A DNA stretch of 64,000 bases from Maniola hyperantus (lineage: Eukaryota; Arthropoda; Insecta; Lepidoptera; Nymphalidae). A program made the position numbers and the translations under genes. Of the stretch, positions 32,906 to 42,972 are shown in pieces. Under the pieces are notes generated by a model that saw nothing but the letters and a program-made list of their open reading frames with translations, had not been told where the DNA came from and did not search any database. The DNA is taken from contig NC_048560.1 in NCBI RefSeq assembly GCF_902806685.2, forward strand, positions 2,024,492-2,088,491. Reading direction: 5' to 3'. Every line of letters begins with the position of its first letter. The stretch's first letter is position 1.

Positions 32906-32999
32906 GCGATAGTGATTTGACGGTAAGATCATCAACAAACATTATCGTCCGTCATTTAGTTACATAATTAATAAAACGTACCTACCTATTTCACGATTT

Positions 33000-33215
33000 T
33001 TGAAAATTCTACTACCAAGTGGGTTAAATAGGGGATGAAAGTTTATATGAAAGTCCGTAATTTTTCAAGTTATTTGCATGAAAATAGGTATTTGGGTTTT
33101 CGGTCACAAAAGAAGAAATACCTATGTGTTTCAGAATTTTTGAAAATTCCACCCCCACCTCGATTTTCGAAATTTCACCCGAGCGAAGCCGGGGCGGGTC
33201 AGTTAGTTTTATTTA
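33000..33215 (-). repeat. RTE-C tail
   Basis: It ends CCCGAGCGAAGCCGGGGCGG and GTCAGTTAGT, the reverse of the RTE-C start. The body has GAAAATTCCACCCCCACCTC. Confidence 0.6.
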
Positions 33216-33446
33216 AAGTAGAATAAATAATGCACGGCATTTCATGTGGTAGGTATGTAGTAGATGCATCATGAAATATCAATTAAGCCCACTTCCCACG
33301 GCCAGCTATGCGCATGGCGTGATGTAAGGCGTCATAGGTAGGTAGATACATTCAGATTCATATTTAACATAGTGTGAAGATAAGAAACTATTGTCTACGT
33401 GTTCCCTTACATTATTTCTACGGCTCAGTGTGCAAGTAGGTACCTA

Positions 33447-33680
33447 CTACTCGTGCGCAATAAGTTGAGACCTGGGGGGCGGTGACGTCACAGACGCGTG
33501 GTTGTACTGTAGACAAAAATCGGAGCGCGTCGTCGTTGTGTGACGTAAGCAAGTACGAGATTAAGATGTTAAAAAAATGGCGTTGTCTACAGTACAACAC
33601 GGGAGCTTGAGGGGAAGTTACAGGCCAAGCGGGCGGAGGGTTGCATTCCAGGCGAGTCTCAACTTATCGCGCACGGGTAG
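33447..33680. mobile_element. M2 MITE, copy 2
   Basis: CTACTCGTGCGCAATAAGTT ... AACTTATCGCGCACGGGTAG, with TA on both flanks (33445-33446 and 33681-33682). The interior is nearly identical to 7872-8109. Confidence 0.75.
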
Positions 33681-33734
33681 TACATGTCTAACTATACTTA
33701 CCTATGGAAAAGTTTGCGATACCTACCTAGTAGA

Positions 33735-33792
33735 TTTTATTAACCTCGATGCATTAGACTCGATACATCGCCGCGCCCGAAGAATACCTTGA
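33735..33792 (+). pseudogene. LINE reverse-transcriptase C-terminal scrap
   Basis: The frame reads NLDALDSIHRRARRI, the 'LD.+.RRA.RLI' motif found downstream of the RT domain in lepidopteran non-LTR elements (compare 41670-42070, which has LDAVDRRARRLI). It is only about 20 codons long. Confidence 0.5.
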
Positions 33793-33809
33793 TCCTTGGA
33801 CAGTAGTAA

Positions 33810-34388
33810 AAACCGGCCAAGTGCGAGCCAGGCTGCTACAGTCGTATTTTTCGACATTTTGCACGATAATTCAAAAACTGTGATGCATAAAAATAATTAA
33901 AAATCTGTTTTAGAATGCACAGGTGAAGGCCCGTTCATATGATATCCCACTTGATATAGTTATCTTACTTCAAATATTGAAAATACTAATTATTAGGGTT
34001 CCGTACCGACCTAGAACCATGAAGTTTGGCAGGGAGGTAGGTCTTCTATAGCTGATATTCGGGGAAAAATCTGAAAACTTGAAAGAATTTGTGGTTATAT
34101 TACACAAAAAAAATTAAATTGTGGTCATTGAAAATACTAATAGGTAATTAGTATTTTTAATTTTCGAAGTAAAATAACTAAGTATATCAAGTGGGGTATC
34201 ATATGAAAGGTCTTTACCTGTGCATTCTAAAACCGATTTTTATTTATTTTTATGCATCATAGTTTTTGAATTATCGTGCAAAATGTCGAAAAAATAAAAT
34301 ACGACTGTTTACGGAACCCTCGTTACGCGAGCCTGACTCGCACTTGGCCGGTTTTTTCCTTTTAAGGTACTCGCACTTGGCCGGTTTT
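33810..34388. repeat. Rep-D inverted composite
   Basis: It starts AAACCGGCCAAGTGCGAG in + orientation, switches near 34000 at GGGTTCCGTACCGACC, and ends in the opposite orientation with CTCGCACTTGGCCGGTTTTT, itself doubled at 34336-34388. Two Rep-D copies are joined tail to tail. Confidence 0.7.
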
Positions 34389-34611
34389 TGAACGCCACTT
34401 CACTTCAATGACGTAACGTCTCCAGTCTCCACAGGATGTAAACTGTAAACAAATACATAGTGTGTGATTGTAGCCGAAATACATTTATTCATGGCCTAAC
34501 TAACCTTCAACACAGAATACGTATACAGGGTGTAACCAGAACGATAGAAAAACGAAGACAGGTGATTGGTCCTACCTACTGATGATTACTGATATATGTA
34601 TATGATACTAC

Positions 34612-35075
34612 AAAAACCGGCCAAGTGCGAGTCAGGCTCGCGCAATGAGGGTTCCGTACTACAGTCGTATTTTTTCGACATTTTGCACGATAATTCAAAA
34701 ACTATGATGCATAAAAATAAATAAAAATCTGTTTTAGAATGTACAGGTGAAGACCTTTCATATGATACCCCACTTGATATAGTCACTCACTTCGAAAGTT
34801 GAAAATACTAATTATTAGTTCATGACCACAATTTAATTTTTTTTGTGTGATCTATCCCTAAATTCACGATTTTCAGATTTTTCCCCAAATGTCAGCTATA
34901 AGATCTACCTACCCGCCAAATTTCATGATTCTAGGTCAACGGGAAGTACCTACCCTGTAGGTTTCTTGACAGACAGACAGACACAGACAGACAGACAGAC
35001 AGATAGACAGACAGACAGACAACAAAGTGATCCTATAAGGGTTCCGTTTTTCCTTTTGAGGTACGGAACCCTAAA
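34612..35075 (+). repeat. Rep-D, full length
   Basis: AAAAACCGGCCAAGTGCGAG ... GGTGAAGACCTTTCATATGA ... (GACA)n ... GAGGTACGGAACCCTAAAAA. This is a good reference copy. Confidence 0.85.
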
Positions 35076-35089
35076 AAACAACGCGAAAA

Positions 35090-35695
35090 ATATATAAAAA
35101 ATCCTATTGGTAATTTTGTAAAAGTTTACGATAAGTATATTGCAAATAAAACATCTGACTGACGTCAGAGCTTAACGAACTTTGCGTCAGTAGACCACTC
35201 GGAGTCAATGCCGCGTTCGTAGGCGGGGCATTGACCCGAGTTTTGCACGCTATACATTTTGCGTTTGAAAAATGCTAAATCACTAAAACTACAATATGAG
35301 GCAAATGGTTATTGGTATTGGATTGTGTTTAGGTAGTACGTATATCTAACCATGGTACTGATTCTGTGCACACCTAAATTTTAGAGTATTCACATCCTCT
35401 TCTTACTAATGCATTTAGAAAATGACAGATACAGTTTGACAGTTTTAAATTTAATTTAGAGTTGTCAAACCTCGTGACTTTAGCTGCCAGTCGCGAGTCT
35501 ATTGTTTAAATTTCTAGCGTGCACTACAATTTAGAGTCTTTAATTGTAAAATTCATGTTCCGTACCTTTTTAGCATATTAAAAAGAAAAGGATGCAGACA
35601 GTCTAAATTTAGTTTAGAGAAAGACAAGAGAATCGGCGCCAATAGCGCTAAGTTTTTGCTAGCGTTCTGGTTACACCCTCTATAATAGTAGGTAC
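35090..35695 (-). repeat. Family H element with an insert
   Basis: CATCTGACTGACGTCAGAGC ... GGCATTGACCCGAGTTTTGC ... GGATTGTGTTTAGGTAGTA, and after an insert at about 35345-35645 the end CTAAGTTTTTGCTAGCGTTC and TGGTTACACCCT. The + copy is at 42262-42580. The insert ends with M5-like GAGAATCGGCGCC. Confidence 0.6.
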
Positions 35696-35987
35696 TGACG
35701 TACCTTCAAGCCAGCATTCATGTTCATGTTCAGTTAATTGGACACGGCGGCGCTGAGTCAGCGTTTTCCTTTGTTGCTACCAAGTTACGCTCTAAAGACG
35801 TCTCTACAGACAGACATCATTAGGTTGCTTAGTTGTGTTTGTATTTGGAGATACGAAATCATGAATGGCTATTTAACCAACGCTATACGCCGCCATAGGT
35901 ACATCGTTCGACGCCACATTTTAAAGCATGGTCGTAATTCGTATATATCCACTTATCTAGTAATTCGATGTCCTACAAATGGCAATT

Positions 35988-36412
35988 TTTTAGGGTTCCG
36001 TACCTCAAAAGGAAAAACGGAACCCTTATAGGATCACTTTGTTGTCTGTCTGTCAAGAAACCTACAGGGTACTTCCCGTTGACCTAGAATCATGAAATTT
36101 GGCAGGTAGGTAGGTCTTATAGCTGACATTCGGGGAAAAATCTGAAAACTGTGAATTTGTGGTTACATCACACAAAAAAAATTAAATTGTGGTCATGAAC
36201 TAATAATTAGTATTTTCAACTTTCGAAGTGAGATAACTATATCAAATGTGGTATCATATGAAAGGTCTTCACCTGTGCATTCTAAAACAGATTTTTATCT
36301 ATTTTTATGTATCATAGTTTTTGAATTATCTTGCAAAATGTCGAAAAAATACGACTGTAGTACGGAACCCTCATTGCGCGAGCTTGACTCGCACTTGACC
36401 GGTTTTTTTTTA
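35988..36412 (-). repeat. Rep-D, full length
   Basis: TAGGGTTCCGTACCTCAAAA ... GTCTGTCTGTCAAGAAACC ... TCGCACTTGACCGGTTTTTT. Confidence 0.85.
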
Positions 36413-36424
36413 AATAAGGATATT

Positions 36425-36583
36425 AGCCATGTTAAATGACTAATATTCCCCTTTCCTCTCCAACTAAGCGTCAAGCTTGTGCTAGGAGTAGGTACGACAA
36501 TAGTGCAACGGGCGGGGTTTGAACCGTCGACCTTTCGGTTTTCAGTCCACTCCTTTACCCGTTGAGCTATTGAGGCTCGAGAG
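36425..36583 (-). repeat. SINE-3, uninterrupted
   Basis: On the - strand: CCTCAATAGCTCAACGGGTA head, TTCAAACCCCGCCC, then GTTGCACTATTGTCGTACCT directly, with no satellite. Confidence 0.75.
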
Positions 36584-36654
36584 GTTTTGTAATGGCAATA
36601 AAGTATTTCTTTTATGTGATATACCTACTTAGGACTTATTTTTTTTTTACTTTT

Positions 36655-36825
36655 TATTTTTAATGAAAATATTACAACAAAACTTAAAGCTAGCCTTAAG
36701 TATCGAATTAATATACTTAAAAATCATGTCCGCGTGGAAAGGTGCCAAGAATACTGGCTGCATTTCCGCGCTGGACAGCCAGGCTGACCCGTTGAGCCAG
36801 CCCTCCGTTATTAATCGCACGCGGT
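36655..36825. repeat. LINE-like fragment (family K)
   Basis: GGTGCCAAGAATACTGGCTG and TTTCCGCGCTGGACAGCCAG recur at 51235-51365 and, more diverged, at 51935-52050. I could not name the family. Confidence 0.5.
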
Positions 36826-37023
36826 GAAAATGTCTCGTAATTTTTTTATTATTAAATAATTTTGCGTAGATAATCCTCAATTAAAGATTAAAAATAAATA
36901 ATGTCAAATGGGTTGGGTGGCTATCGTTCAGAATTCATATTATGTTAGACACTGATGTATAGAAGCAGGCGTTACTTTGCGGAAGTCCATGATATACAAT
37001 GAACCAAAAGCTTCTTTCTTCTT

Positions 37024-37309
37024 TTATAAATACTATCTGTCCCGGCTTACTCACGTGTGTAGTCAGTCGACGTTAGCCCGACTAGTTTCGAACCCATCCG
37101 GGGTCCTTTTTCAAGGGAGTCCGTCCGCGCACGCGCCGCGGTTTTGACTGCGGGACGCACGTGCCGCTGCCCGTAGAGCCCGTTGTGAGGGTGGCTGGGG
37201 TGGGGGGGGCGGACGGACTCCCTTGAAAAAGGACCCCGGATGGGTTCGAAACTAGTCGGGCTAACGTCGACTACACACGTGAGTAAGCCGGGACAGATAG
37301 TATTTATAA
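37024..37309. mobile_element. M7 MITE, copy 1
   Basis: TTATAAATACTATCTGTCCC to AAAAAGGACCCC is mirrored at the right (for example GAAACTAGTCGGGCTAACGT), with arms of about 100 bp and a GC-rich centre. The related copy is at 60144-60331. Confidence 0.75.
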
Positions 37310-37375
37310 TGGAAATCACTCACGGTACTTAGTTTAAACGCTAACATTCTTTCTTCTTCTTTCTTTCTTCTATAA

Positions 37376-37640
37376 TTCGCTAAAACAGGTCGAATCTGTA
37401 GGTATGGTGCAACATGCAGCATGCGAAATGCACCGCCCGCCCTCCCACTGCTAAACATGCAGGAAAAAGCGGCCACCAGGCAAGCAATACGCACCACCAC
37501 CACGCAAATCCTAAAGCACACTCGACGCACGTTTCGCCCCGACACCGAATCCTCCTCCCTCCCCCTCCTCCTCCTCCTGAGGATCTCCTGCCTGCCAGGA
37601 ATAAGACCACAGTCCACAGTGCCTAACACTGCGCCAGGGA
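37376..37640 (-). repeat. Diverged repeat, SINE-2-like end
   Basis: AAACAGGTCGAATCTGTAGG ... GCAGCATGCGAAATGC also occurs at 41525 and 53165. The right end CACTGCGCCAGGGAGGTTGT is a SINE-2 head in reverse. The CTC/CTCCTC-rich centre makes spurious open frames on both strands. Confidence 0.5.
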
Positions 37641-37649
37641 GGTTGTCAA

Positions 37650-37765
37650 GTGCATGCCTGAGAGTTCTCCATATTTAATGTTCTGTGACCAAACCCGTCT
37701 CTTTCTGAGAGGAGACCCGAGCTCGGTAGTGTGCCGGCGATGGGTAGATAATGATGATGATGATA
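37650..37765 (+). repeat. SINE-1 3' fragment
   Basis: GCATGCCTGAGAGTTCTCCA ... GAGAGGAGACCCGAGCTCGG ... GATGATGATGATA. Confidence 0.75.
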
Positions 37766-38005
37766 TTGAAATGAGGAAAGTTTTGTCCATTCATTACCTC
37801 ACGGAGCGCTGCCTGCTAAGTTGATAAGGCCGTCGTCAGAACTTAATCTGTTTAAGCGAAGCCTTAAGTGCCGACGGTGACGCGGGGCTTCCGTCGCAGC
37901 GGGGCGCTCTCTGGCCTTTCAGTTTGTTCAAACACAACATTAAAAAGGCTGGAACCCAGGGCCGTTCCATGATTAATTAAAAAAAAGGCTACGCAAGTTA
38001 TATTA

Positions 38006-38161
38006 CAGTGCGACAAGGCTATCTTGGCGCGTGGCGAAAATCGGAACTAACGTTGCCGTCAAGTGCCCCCTTTGTTCTTGTTTGAATATTCTAAGCCTTT
38101 GTTCTCCAACAGCGCCCTCCTGTCAATGTCATTCAAGTGCCAAGAGACCCTTGTCGCACTG
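38006..38161. mobile_element. M-TC MITE (156 bp), copy 2
   Basis: CAGTGCGACAAGGCTATCTT ... CCCTTGTCGCACTG, TA-flanked at 38004-38005 and 38162-38163; opposite orientation to 15251-15406. Confidence 0.85.
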
Positions 38162-38178
38162 TAGGTACAATGTAGGTA

Positions 38179-39110
38179 GGGGAAAGGCGTACAAAATGAC
38201 ATACCCTCCGCCAAATCAGTCATAAATCTTTATTTATTAATTATTTTAACATTATTAATCGAACTGTTTATTCCTTGGTTCATTATGTATTAAAATTAAA
38301 GAGATCAATCAGCTTAATAAAAATACAACAAAAATAATAAACTTTTTTAAAAACATGAACAAAAACCATTTTGTCCGTCATAGGCGGGTAATATGACATA
38401 CATAGAGTGGACAAAATGGCATATATTATAATGGGCTATAGTTTTATTTTGTTCATTACAGTGTCTTCTTAGCGTAGCTTGTGGAACGCCATATATTTTA
38501 GATGCCCTTAACCAGCCCATTTCGGTTTTCTTAACAGCATCAATAGCTTTCTTCATTGAGATTTTACTCCAGCTTTGACGGTCCGTCTTTTTCTGATAAT
38601 TACGAGGCATATTGATTGATGAATATCAATCAATATCTATAAAATCAAGATATAATCAGTATCTAAAACAAAAGAAAAAAATTAGGTGGGTAAAACGACA
38701 CACTATGTCATTTAGTCCGAACAAAGGGTATGTCATTTTGTCCACATAGTAGTTTTATAACTTCAACGATAAGAACAATAAAACCATTAAATAATTTTGA
38801 ATTTCAACACAATCTTAGTTAGAATTAATCTACTGACAATTAACAGGGGCGTGAAGGACAGAAAAATGTAACAAATTAACTTACTTTTACGATAAAACAA
38901 AATCCAATTGAACATAACTGAAAATTCGCAAAAAATTTAAACCGCCGTCTGCGTCGAATGGCCTTGCGTGTGGTACTGGCTATGCGACAGGTTGCGAGAT
39001 GTTACTAAGCGGCTCTCTACATGTCGGTGGGTGAACTAAATGAACCGTGGTTTCGGAGAAATGCGACTATGTCGTTTGACCCACCTATGTCATTTTGTAC
39101 GCCTTTCCCC
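38179..39110 (-). mobile_element. Pogo-like DNA transposon, internally deleted (932 bp)
   Basis: GGGGAAAGGCGTACAAAATG at the left is exactly inverted at the right (25 bp of perfect match). TA is duplicated at 38177-38178 and 39111-39112. Words of the form TGTCATTTTGTCC recur inside near both ends (38730, 39090; inverse at 38370 and 38410), like subterminal binding sites. It carries the psq-type DNA-binding domain on the - strand but no DDD/DDE catalytic part, so it would need a full-length relative to move. Confidence 0.8.
38347..38610 (-). CDS. psq-type HTH protein from a pogo-like transposon, truncated
   Basis: This is an 87-residue open frame. Residues 1-50 (MPRNYQKKTDRQSWS, then MKKAIDAVKK, GWLRASKIYGVPQATLRR) match the psq/pogo helix-turn-helix that binds transposon ends in Tigger/pogo transposases. 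The usual second helix-turn-helix and the catalytic DDD domain (together several hundred residues) are missing. After residue 50 the frame runs into the element's subterminal DNA and stops. Possible polyadenylation signals (TTTATT on the + strand) lie downstream at 38229-38240. If expressed, it could bind element ends without cutting, but that is inference. Confidence 0.6.
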   Translation of the reverse strand: MPRNYQKKTDRQSWSKISMKKAIDAVKKTEMGWLRASKIYGVPQATLRRHCNEQNKTIAHYNICHFVHSMYVILPAYDGQNGFCSCF

Positions 39111-39112
39111 TA

Positions 39113-39155
39113 CAGTCCGCGACAGGTTGAGATGGCAATCGGAGTATGAGGCGTT
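39113..39155. mobile_element. M6 MITE fragment
   Basis: CAGTCCGCGACAGGTTGAGA and TGGCAATCGG start directly at the TA on the right border of the pogo-like element. Confidence 0.6.
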
Positions 39156-39196
39156 TCTCGACTTCTTCGATAAACTTTCAGCTTTTATAAAATAAC

Positions 39197-39431
39197 TAGC
39201 TTGTGCTCGCTACTTCGTCCGCGTGGACTACTTACCTACATAAATTTCAAAACCCTATTTCACCCCCTTAGGGGTTAAATTTTCAAAAACCCTTTCTTAG
39301 CGGATGCCTGCGTCATAATAGCTATCTGCGCGCCAAATTTCAGCCCGATCCGTCCAGTAGTTTGAGCTGTGCGTTGATAGATAAGTCAGTCAGTCAGTCA
39401 GTCAGTTACCTTTTCCTTTTATATATTTAGA
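39197..39431 (+). repeat. RTE-A tail
   Basis: CTAGCTTGTGCTCGCTACTT ... CAGCCCGATCCGTCCAGTAG ... CCTTTTATATATTTAGA. Confidence 0.75.
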
Positions 39432-39561
39432 AGACGAAGGTCTTGCACGCGCTGGCTCTCTCTCTATTAGTAACCAAAGGCTTTACGCAGACCGACTTAG
39501 ATCTTACCTAAATTATCTTGCTGTAACCAAATTACCTACATACCTAATCAGTAGGTAAGTA

Positions 39562-39963
39562 TCTACCCTTATTATATGCGAAAGTGTGTTTGTTTGTTGG
39601 TTTGTCCTTCAATCACGTCGCAACGGAGCAACGGATCGACGTGTGTTTGTGCATAGGTACCTATAGTTTAAGACCAGTAGGGCGATTGTCTAAAACCTGC
39701 ATCAATCATTATTACAATCTCAATTGTTCTGATTGGCTGAATTTGTGCGATTCTTGTTGCAACAATGCATTGTGGCCAATAGGTAGTGAGCGAGCATTAA
39801 CCAATCAGAGATGATTGCGATCGTGACATTGTAGCTGTCAAACAACCGCGGTAGGGCCACTGGAGAGTGGAGAGTGACATAAGCTTCTTTTATCCCGGAA
39901 AATCAAAGAGTTTCCACGGGATTTTTAAATCCACGCTGATGAAGTCGCGGCCATCAGCTAGTA
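39562..39963 (-). repeat. RTE-B tail split by M10
   Basis: GCGAAAGTGTGTTTGTTTGT to AAGACC (about 39675) and CTGGAGAGTG (39861) to AGTCGCGGCCATCAGCTAGT are one RTE-B tail. In the intact copy at 56150 these are continuous (AAAGACCTGGAGAGTGAC). Confidence 0.75.
39679..39857 (+). mobile_element. M10 MITE, full copy
   Basis: AGGGCGATTGTCTAAAACCT ... CAATGCATTGTGGCC ... CAACCGCGGTAGGGC. The insertion into RTE-B defines its edges. Only about five bases are inverted at the ends, so the class is unclear. Confidence 0.7.
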
Positions 39964-40354
39964 GGTACTATGTAATATGTAAGTATAAAACTTTACATAA
40001 AAATTCATTCCAACCAGAACACGACACAATAAAACACCCATTATTTAAAAAAGAACCATAGACAATCACATTTTTTTAAAGTTACAACACACCAAGGCAG
40101 ATGTTCCGTTCAGCGTAGTGGGGTAAAACCGAATAATGGTGCCTAATAACAATGAGTAGTGGTACGCCCTTGGCTTTACCCCCTAGGGTTCTGAATGACG
40201 CCCTTATACGCCCTCTGGTTGGAAAAAAAGTTTCGACACCCGTTCTGTTTGGCACAATGACAGTAATTAGTTTTAGTGGGTCGGTAGCAATTCACTGCCA
40301 CTTTTGGATAGATTTATGTTGATGATGCAACTTTTTGTTTACAATATAGGTATA
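39964..40354. other. No gene recognised
   Basis: Unique-looking. Nothing supportable. Confidence 0.35.
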
Positions 40355-40430
40355 GCTCGCGACAGAACGAGGTGGCAATCGGGCTGGGGGCGCCCCGCAC
40401 AGCCGTACGTCATCCGCGCAAAATAGTAAT
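40355..40430. mobile_element. M6 MITE fragment
   Basis: CTCGCGACAGAACGAGGTGG and CAATCGGG, then CGCCCCGCACAGCC. Confidence 0.55.
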
Positions 40431-40447
40431 TTCAATTTAAATAAGTT

Positions 40448-40794
40448 TTCCAGGCAACGTTCGAGAAAATTTTCATAAATGGCGCTGAAAACTTCCACCA
40501 CTAAAGGTGAAAAATAATACCTATATCTATATCATCTATGCTTTAAATTTTTAAATTTAAATCTGATTTGAAATTAATTAATTACTTCTATTATAGTTCA
40601 CAGATTTTGTGGGGAATAAACGTAAGGAAAATTGCAGTGCACGATAGCTCTTACTCTTCATCTATGTCATTGATTGACACGACCTAAACATTAAAGCATA
40701 GATCATACAGATATACTTAGGTATTATTTATCATCTTTAGTGGTTCTAGAATTCAGCGCCATCTATGAAAATTTTCTCGAACGTTGCCTGGAAA
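40448..40794. mobile_element. M8 element with 43-bp TIRs
   Basis: TTTCCAGGCAACGTTCGAGA ... GCGCTGAA at the left (40448-40490) is inverted at the right (about 40752-40794). The interior, about 260 bp, is AT-rich and non-coding. Confidence 0.7.
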
Positions 40795-40804
40795 CCTCCT
40801 CATT

Positions 40805-40995
40805 TCAACCTTCAAAGTAAGATTAAAATATACCAAGTGGGGTCATATAAAAGGGGTTTACCTGTAGATTCTAAAACACATTTTATTTATTTTTATGCAT
40901 TATAATATTTGATTTATCGTGAAAAATGTCTAAAAAATACGACCGTAGTACGGAACCCTCGGTGCGCGAGTCTGACTCACACTTGGCCGGTTTTA
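40805..40995 (-). repeat. Rep-D 3' fragment
   Basis: ACCAAGTGGGGTCATATAAA ... AATACGACCGTAGTACGGAA ... CTCACACTTGGCCGGTTTTA. Confidence 0.75.
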
Positions 40996-41380
40996 TAAAA
41001 TATAATTTATAGCCTGTCAAATAGAAATACGACGCGACGTCTAAACTTAGTTGATTTACTATCTCTATGGTTGATTTAAATTAGATGATTTGCCATTCTA
41101 TTTTAAACCTACCACAAGGTCATTTGAATTCGGTATCTACTATAGGTAACTAGGTACTTTAGACGTTTCCTAAAGTCCTAGACTGAATAGACGAGACGTT
41201 TCAAATCTACTTACTTATGCCTAGTGCCTACCCAACCTACATACCTTCTAGTAGGTAGGTTTTTCCTTTTGAGGTACGGAACCCTAAAAACACCTCCCTA
41301 GCTACCTACAATAAGTTTACTTGTTTGATAGAAGCCGGCGTTAGGTACTTTGCGGAAGTCCATGATAGCTAGTTATGTTG
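40996..41380. other. No gene; small Rep-D scrap
   Basis: TTTTTCCTTTTGAGGTACGG and AACCCTAAAAA at about 41259-41289 is a Rep-D end. The rest is AT-rich. Confidence 0.45.
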
Positions 41381-41482
41381 GTGGGTAGGTAGGTAGGTAG
41401 GTAGGTAGGTGGGTAGGTAGGTAGGTAGGTAGGTAGGTAGGTAGGTAGGTAGGTAGGTAGGTAGGTAGGTAGGTAGGTAGGT
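41381..41482. repeat. (GTAG)n microsatellite
   Basis: About 100 bp of GGTAGGTAGG units with one GTGG variant near 41408. The TYLP-repeat frame on the - strand is only an artefact of the repeat. Confidence 0.9.
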
Positions 41483-41669
41483 ACACAAGGAACAATAACC
41501 TTAATACGCTATATGATTCGCCAAAACAGAAAAATCTGCATGCTATATGGTACAGCATGAGATGCATCGCTCGCCCTTTTTTTTAAAAAAAATTCATTAT
41601 AGGTATACGCTTGACCACAATCACACCTGATGGGAAGTGATGATGTGGCCTAAGATGGGACGCGTTTAC

Positions 41670-42070
41670 CTAGAAGATAGAGTTCACTCTTGTTTTAAAG
41701 ATACCCGGGTTGTAATTGGTAGGAAACACATATCGCGGAAGAGTATTCCAAACCTTAGCCATTACGTATGAGGAATGATGACGCAAAACGTTTCGTGCGT
41801 GTAGATGGAATGTCGACGACATAAGGATGGAAACTCGCCCGACGTCTTGCGCTTCGGTGGTAAAATGGTGAAGGGGGGACAAGATCGAAAAGTTCCTGAG
41901 CACACTCTCCGAAATATATCCTATAAAACACTGATAAGCCGGCGACCTTGCGGCGGTGATCGAGACTTTGTAGTTTCGCCAGTAAAGGGGAGTGTTCGCC
42001 TATGAGTCTCCTAGCTCGACGATCAACAGCATCCAGAGCCGCTAGTTGGTATTTAGCGGAGCCATCGACC
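41670..42070 (-). pseudogene. Non-LTR retrotransposon RT C-terminus, frameshifted
   Basis: The first frame reads LDAVDRRARRLIGEHSPL, LDHRRKVAGLSVFYRIYFGE and RTKRFASSFLIR. The reading then shifts by one base near 41765 and continues KVWNTLPRYVFPTNYNPGIF to a stop at about 41670. These are the conserved C-terminal motifs of lepidopteran Jockey/CR1-type LINE proteins, downstream of the RT palm, which is absent. The flanks (41525-41578 and 42085-42200) look like one older repeat that this LINE end interrupted. It is not functional. Confidence 0.75.
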
Positions 42071-42261
42071 ACTACTAAAGAAGCAGGAAAAGCAAGCAAT
42101 AGGTGGAACGCACCACTAGCACACGACACTACCAATTCTGCGACACTACTATACACGCAAATCTAAAACACACTCAATGTATACGTTTTACACTGACACT
42201 GACTGTCCTTAGGAGATGTAGACTCAACAATGCACAGGTAAGCAAGTTATAGCAACCTGAT

Positions 42262-42580
42262 TTATACAGGGTGTAACCAGAACGCTAGCAAAAACTTAGC
42301 GTTATTGTTATACTACCTAAACACAATCCAATACCAATAACCGTTTGCCTCATTTTGTAGTTTTAGTGATTCAGTAGGTATCTTTCAAACCCGCAATGTA
42401 TAGCATGCAAAACTCGGGTCAATGCCCCGCCTGCGACACGGCATTGACTCGAGTGGCCTACTCACGCAACGTTAATTGACCTCTAGCATCAGTCAGATGT
42501 TTTATTTGCAATATATCGTGAACTTTTACAAAATATAGGATTTTTTAAATATTTTTTTCGCATTTTTTTGTGGTATCATA
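42262..42580 (+). repeat. Family H element
   Basis: ACAGGGTGTAACCAGAACGC ... AGCAAAAACTTAGCG ... CGGGTCAATGCCCCGCCTGC ... GCATCAGTCAGATGTTTTAT; reverse copies at 35090-35695 and a scrap at 62565-62625. Confidence 0.6.
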
Positions 42581-42972
42581 CCAGTAATAATTACCTATCT
42601 ATCAGTAGGTAGGTACTATCACTTGTCTTCGTTTTTTACTGTAGATATAGGTACGGCCCGTCCCACACACATTGCAATTTAGAACAGTAAAACCTATACT
42701 AAATAGTAAGTATTCCTCTATGGTCTATGGTAACACAATCGCGCGTTCTATTTGTTTAGCTCACGTTCGATATTCAAGCGAAACTGGCACGATAAATGGA
42801 TCCAATGCGTGTTCCAAATTCGAAAAAGTCACGTAGAGGAAACGTTTAATTGGATTTCAGAACGCAATGTCATTTTGCTTTTTTCGATCTATGCTTTGTT
42901 CGTTTGCAGAAAAAATATATCATGCTGGTTCCATAAAAAGACAGATAGCAGAGAAATGCGTTTTTAGGCTAT
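42581..42972. other. No gene recognised
   Basis: AT-rich. Small frames at 42752-43109 run into Rep-D and are not credible genes. Confidence 0.4.

Noticed and set aside
33577..33792. 71-codon frame, and its twin at 8006-8209
   Set aside because: Both begin inside the M2 MITE; the shared N-terminal peptide is transposon sequence.
37261..37678. Overlapping open frames of 70-122 codons on both strands
   Set aside because: They arise from a GC-rich MITE and a CTC-rich repeat; the peptides are low-complexity and no frame has a gene-like context.
38982..39000. M6 MITE end inside the pogo-like element (GCGACAGGTTGCGAGATG)
   Set aside because: Only about 12 bases match and the rest diverges; probably chance.
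41373..41567. Frame encoding repeated TYLP
   Set aside because: Pure translation of the (GTAG)n microsatellite.
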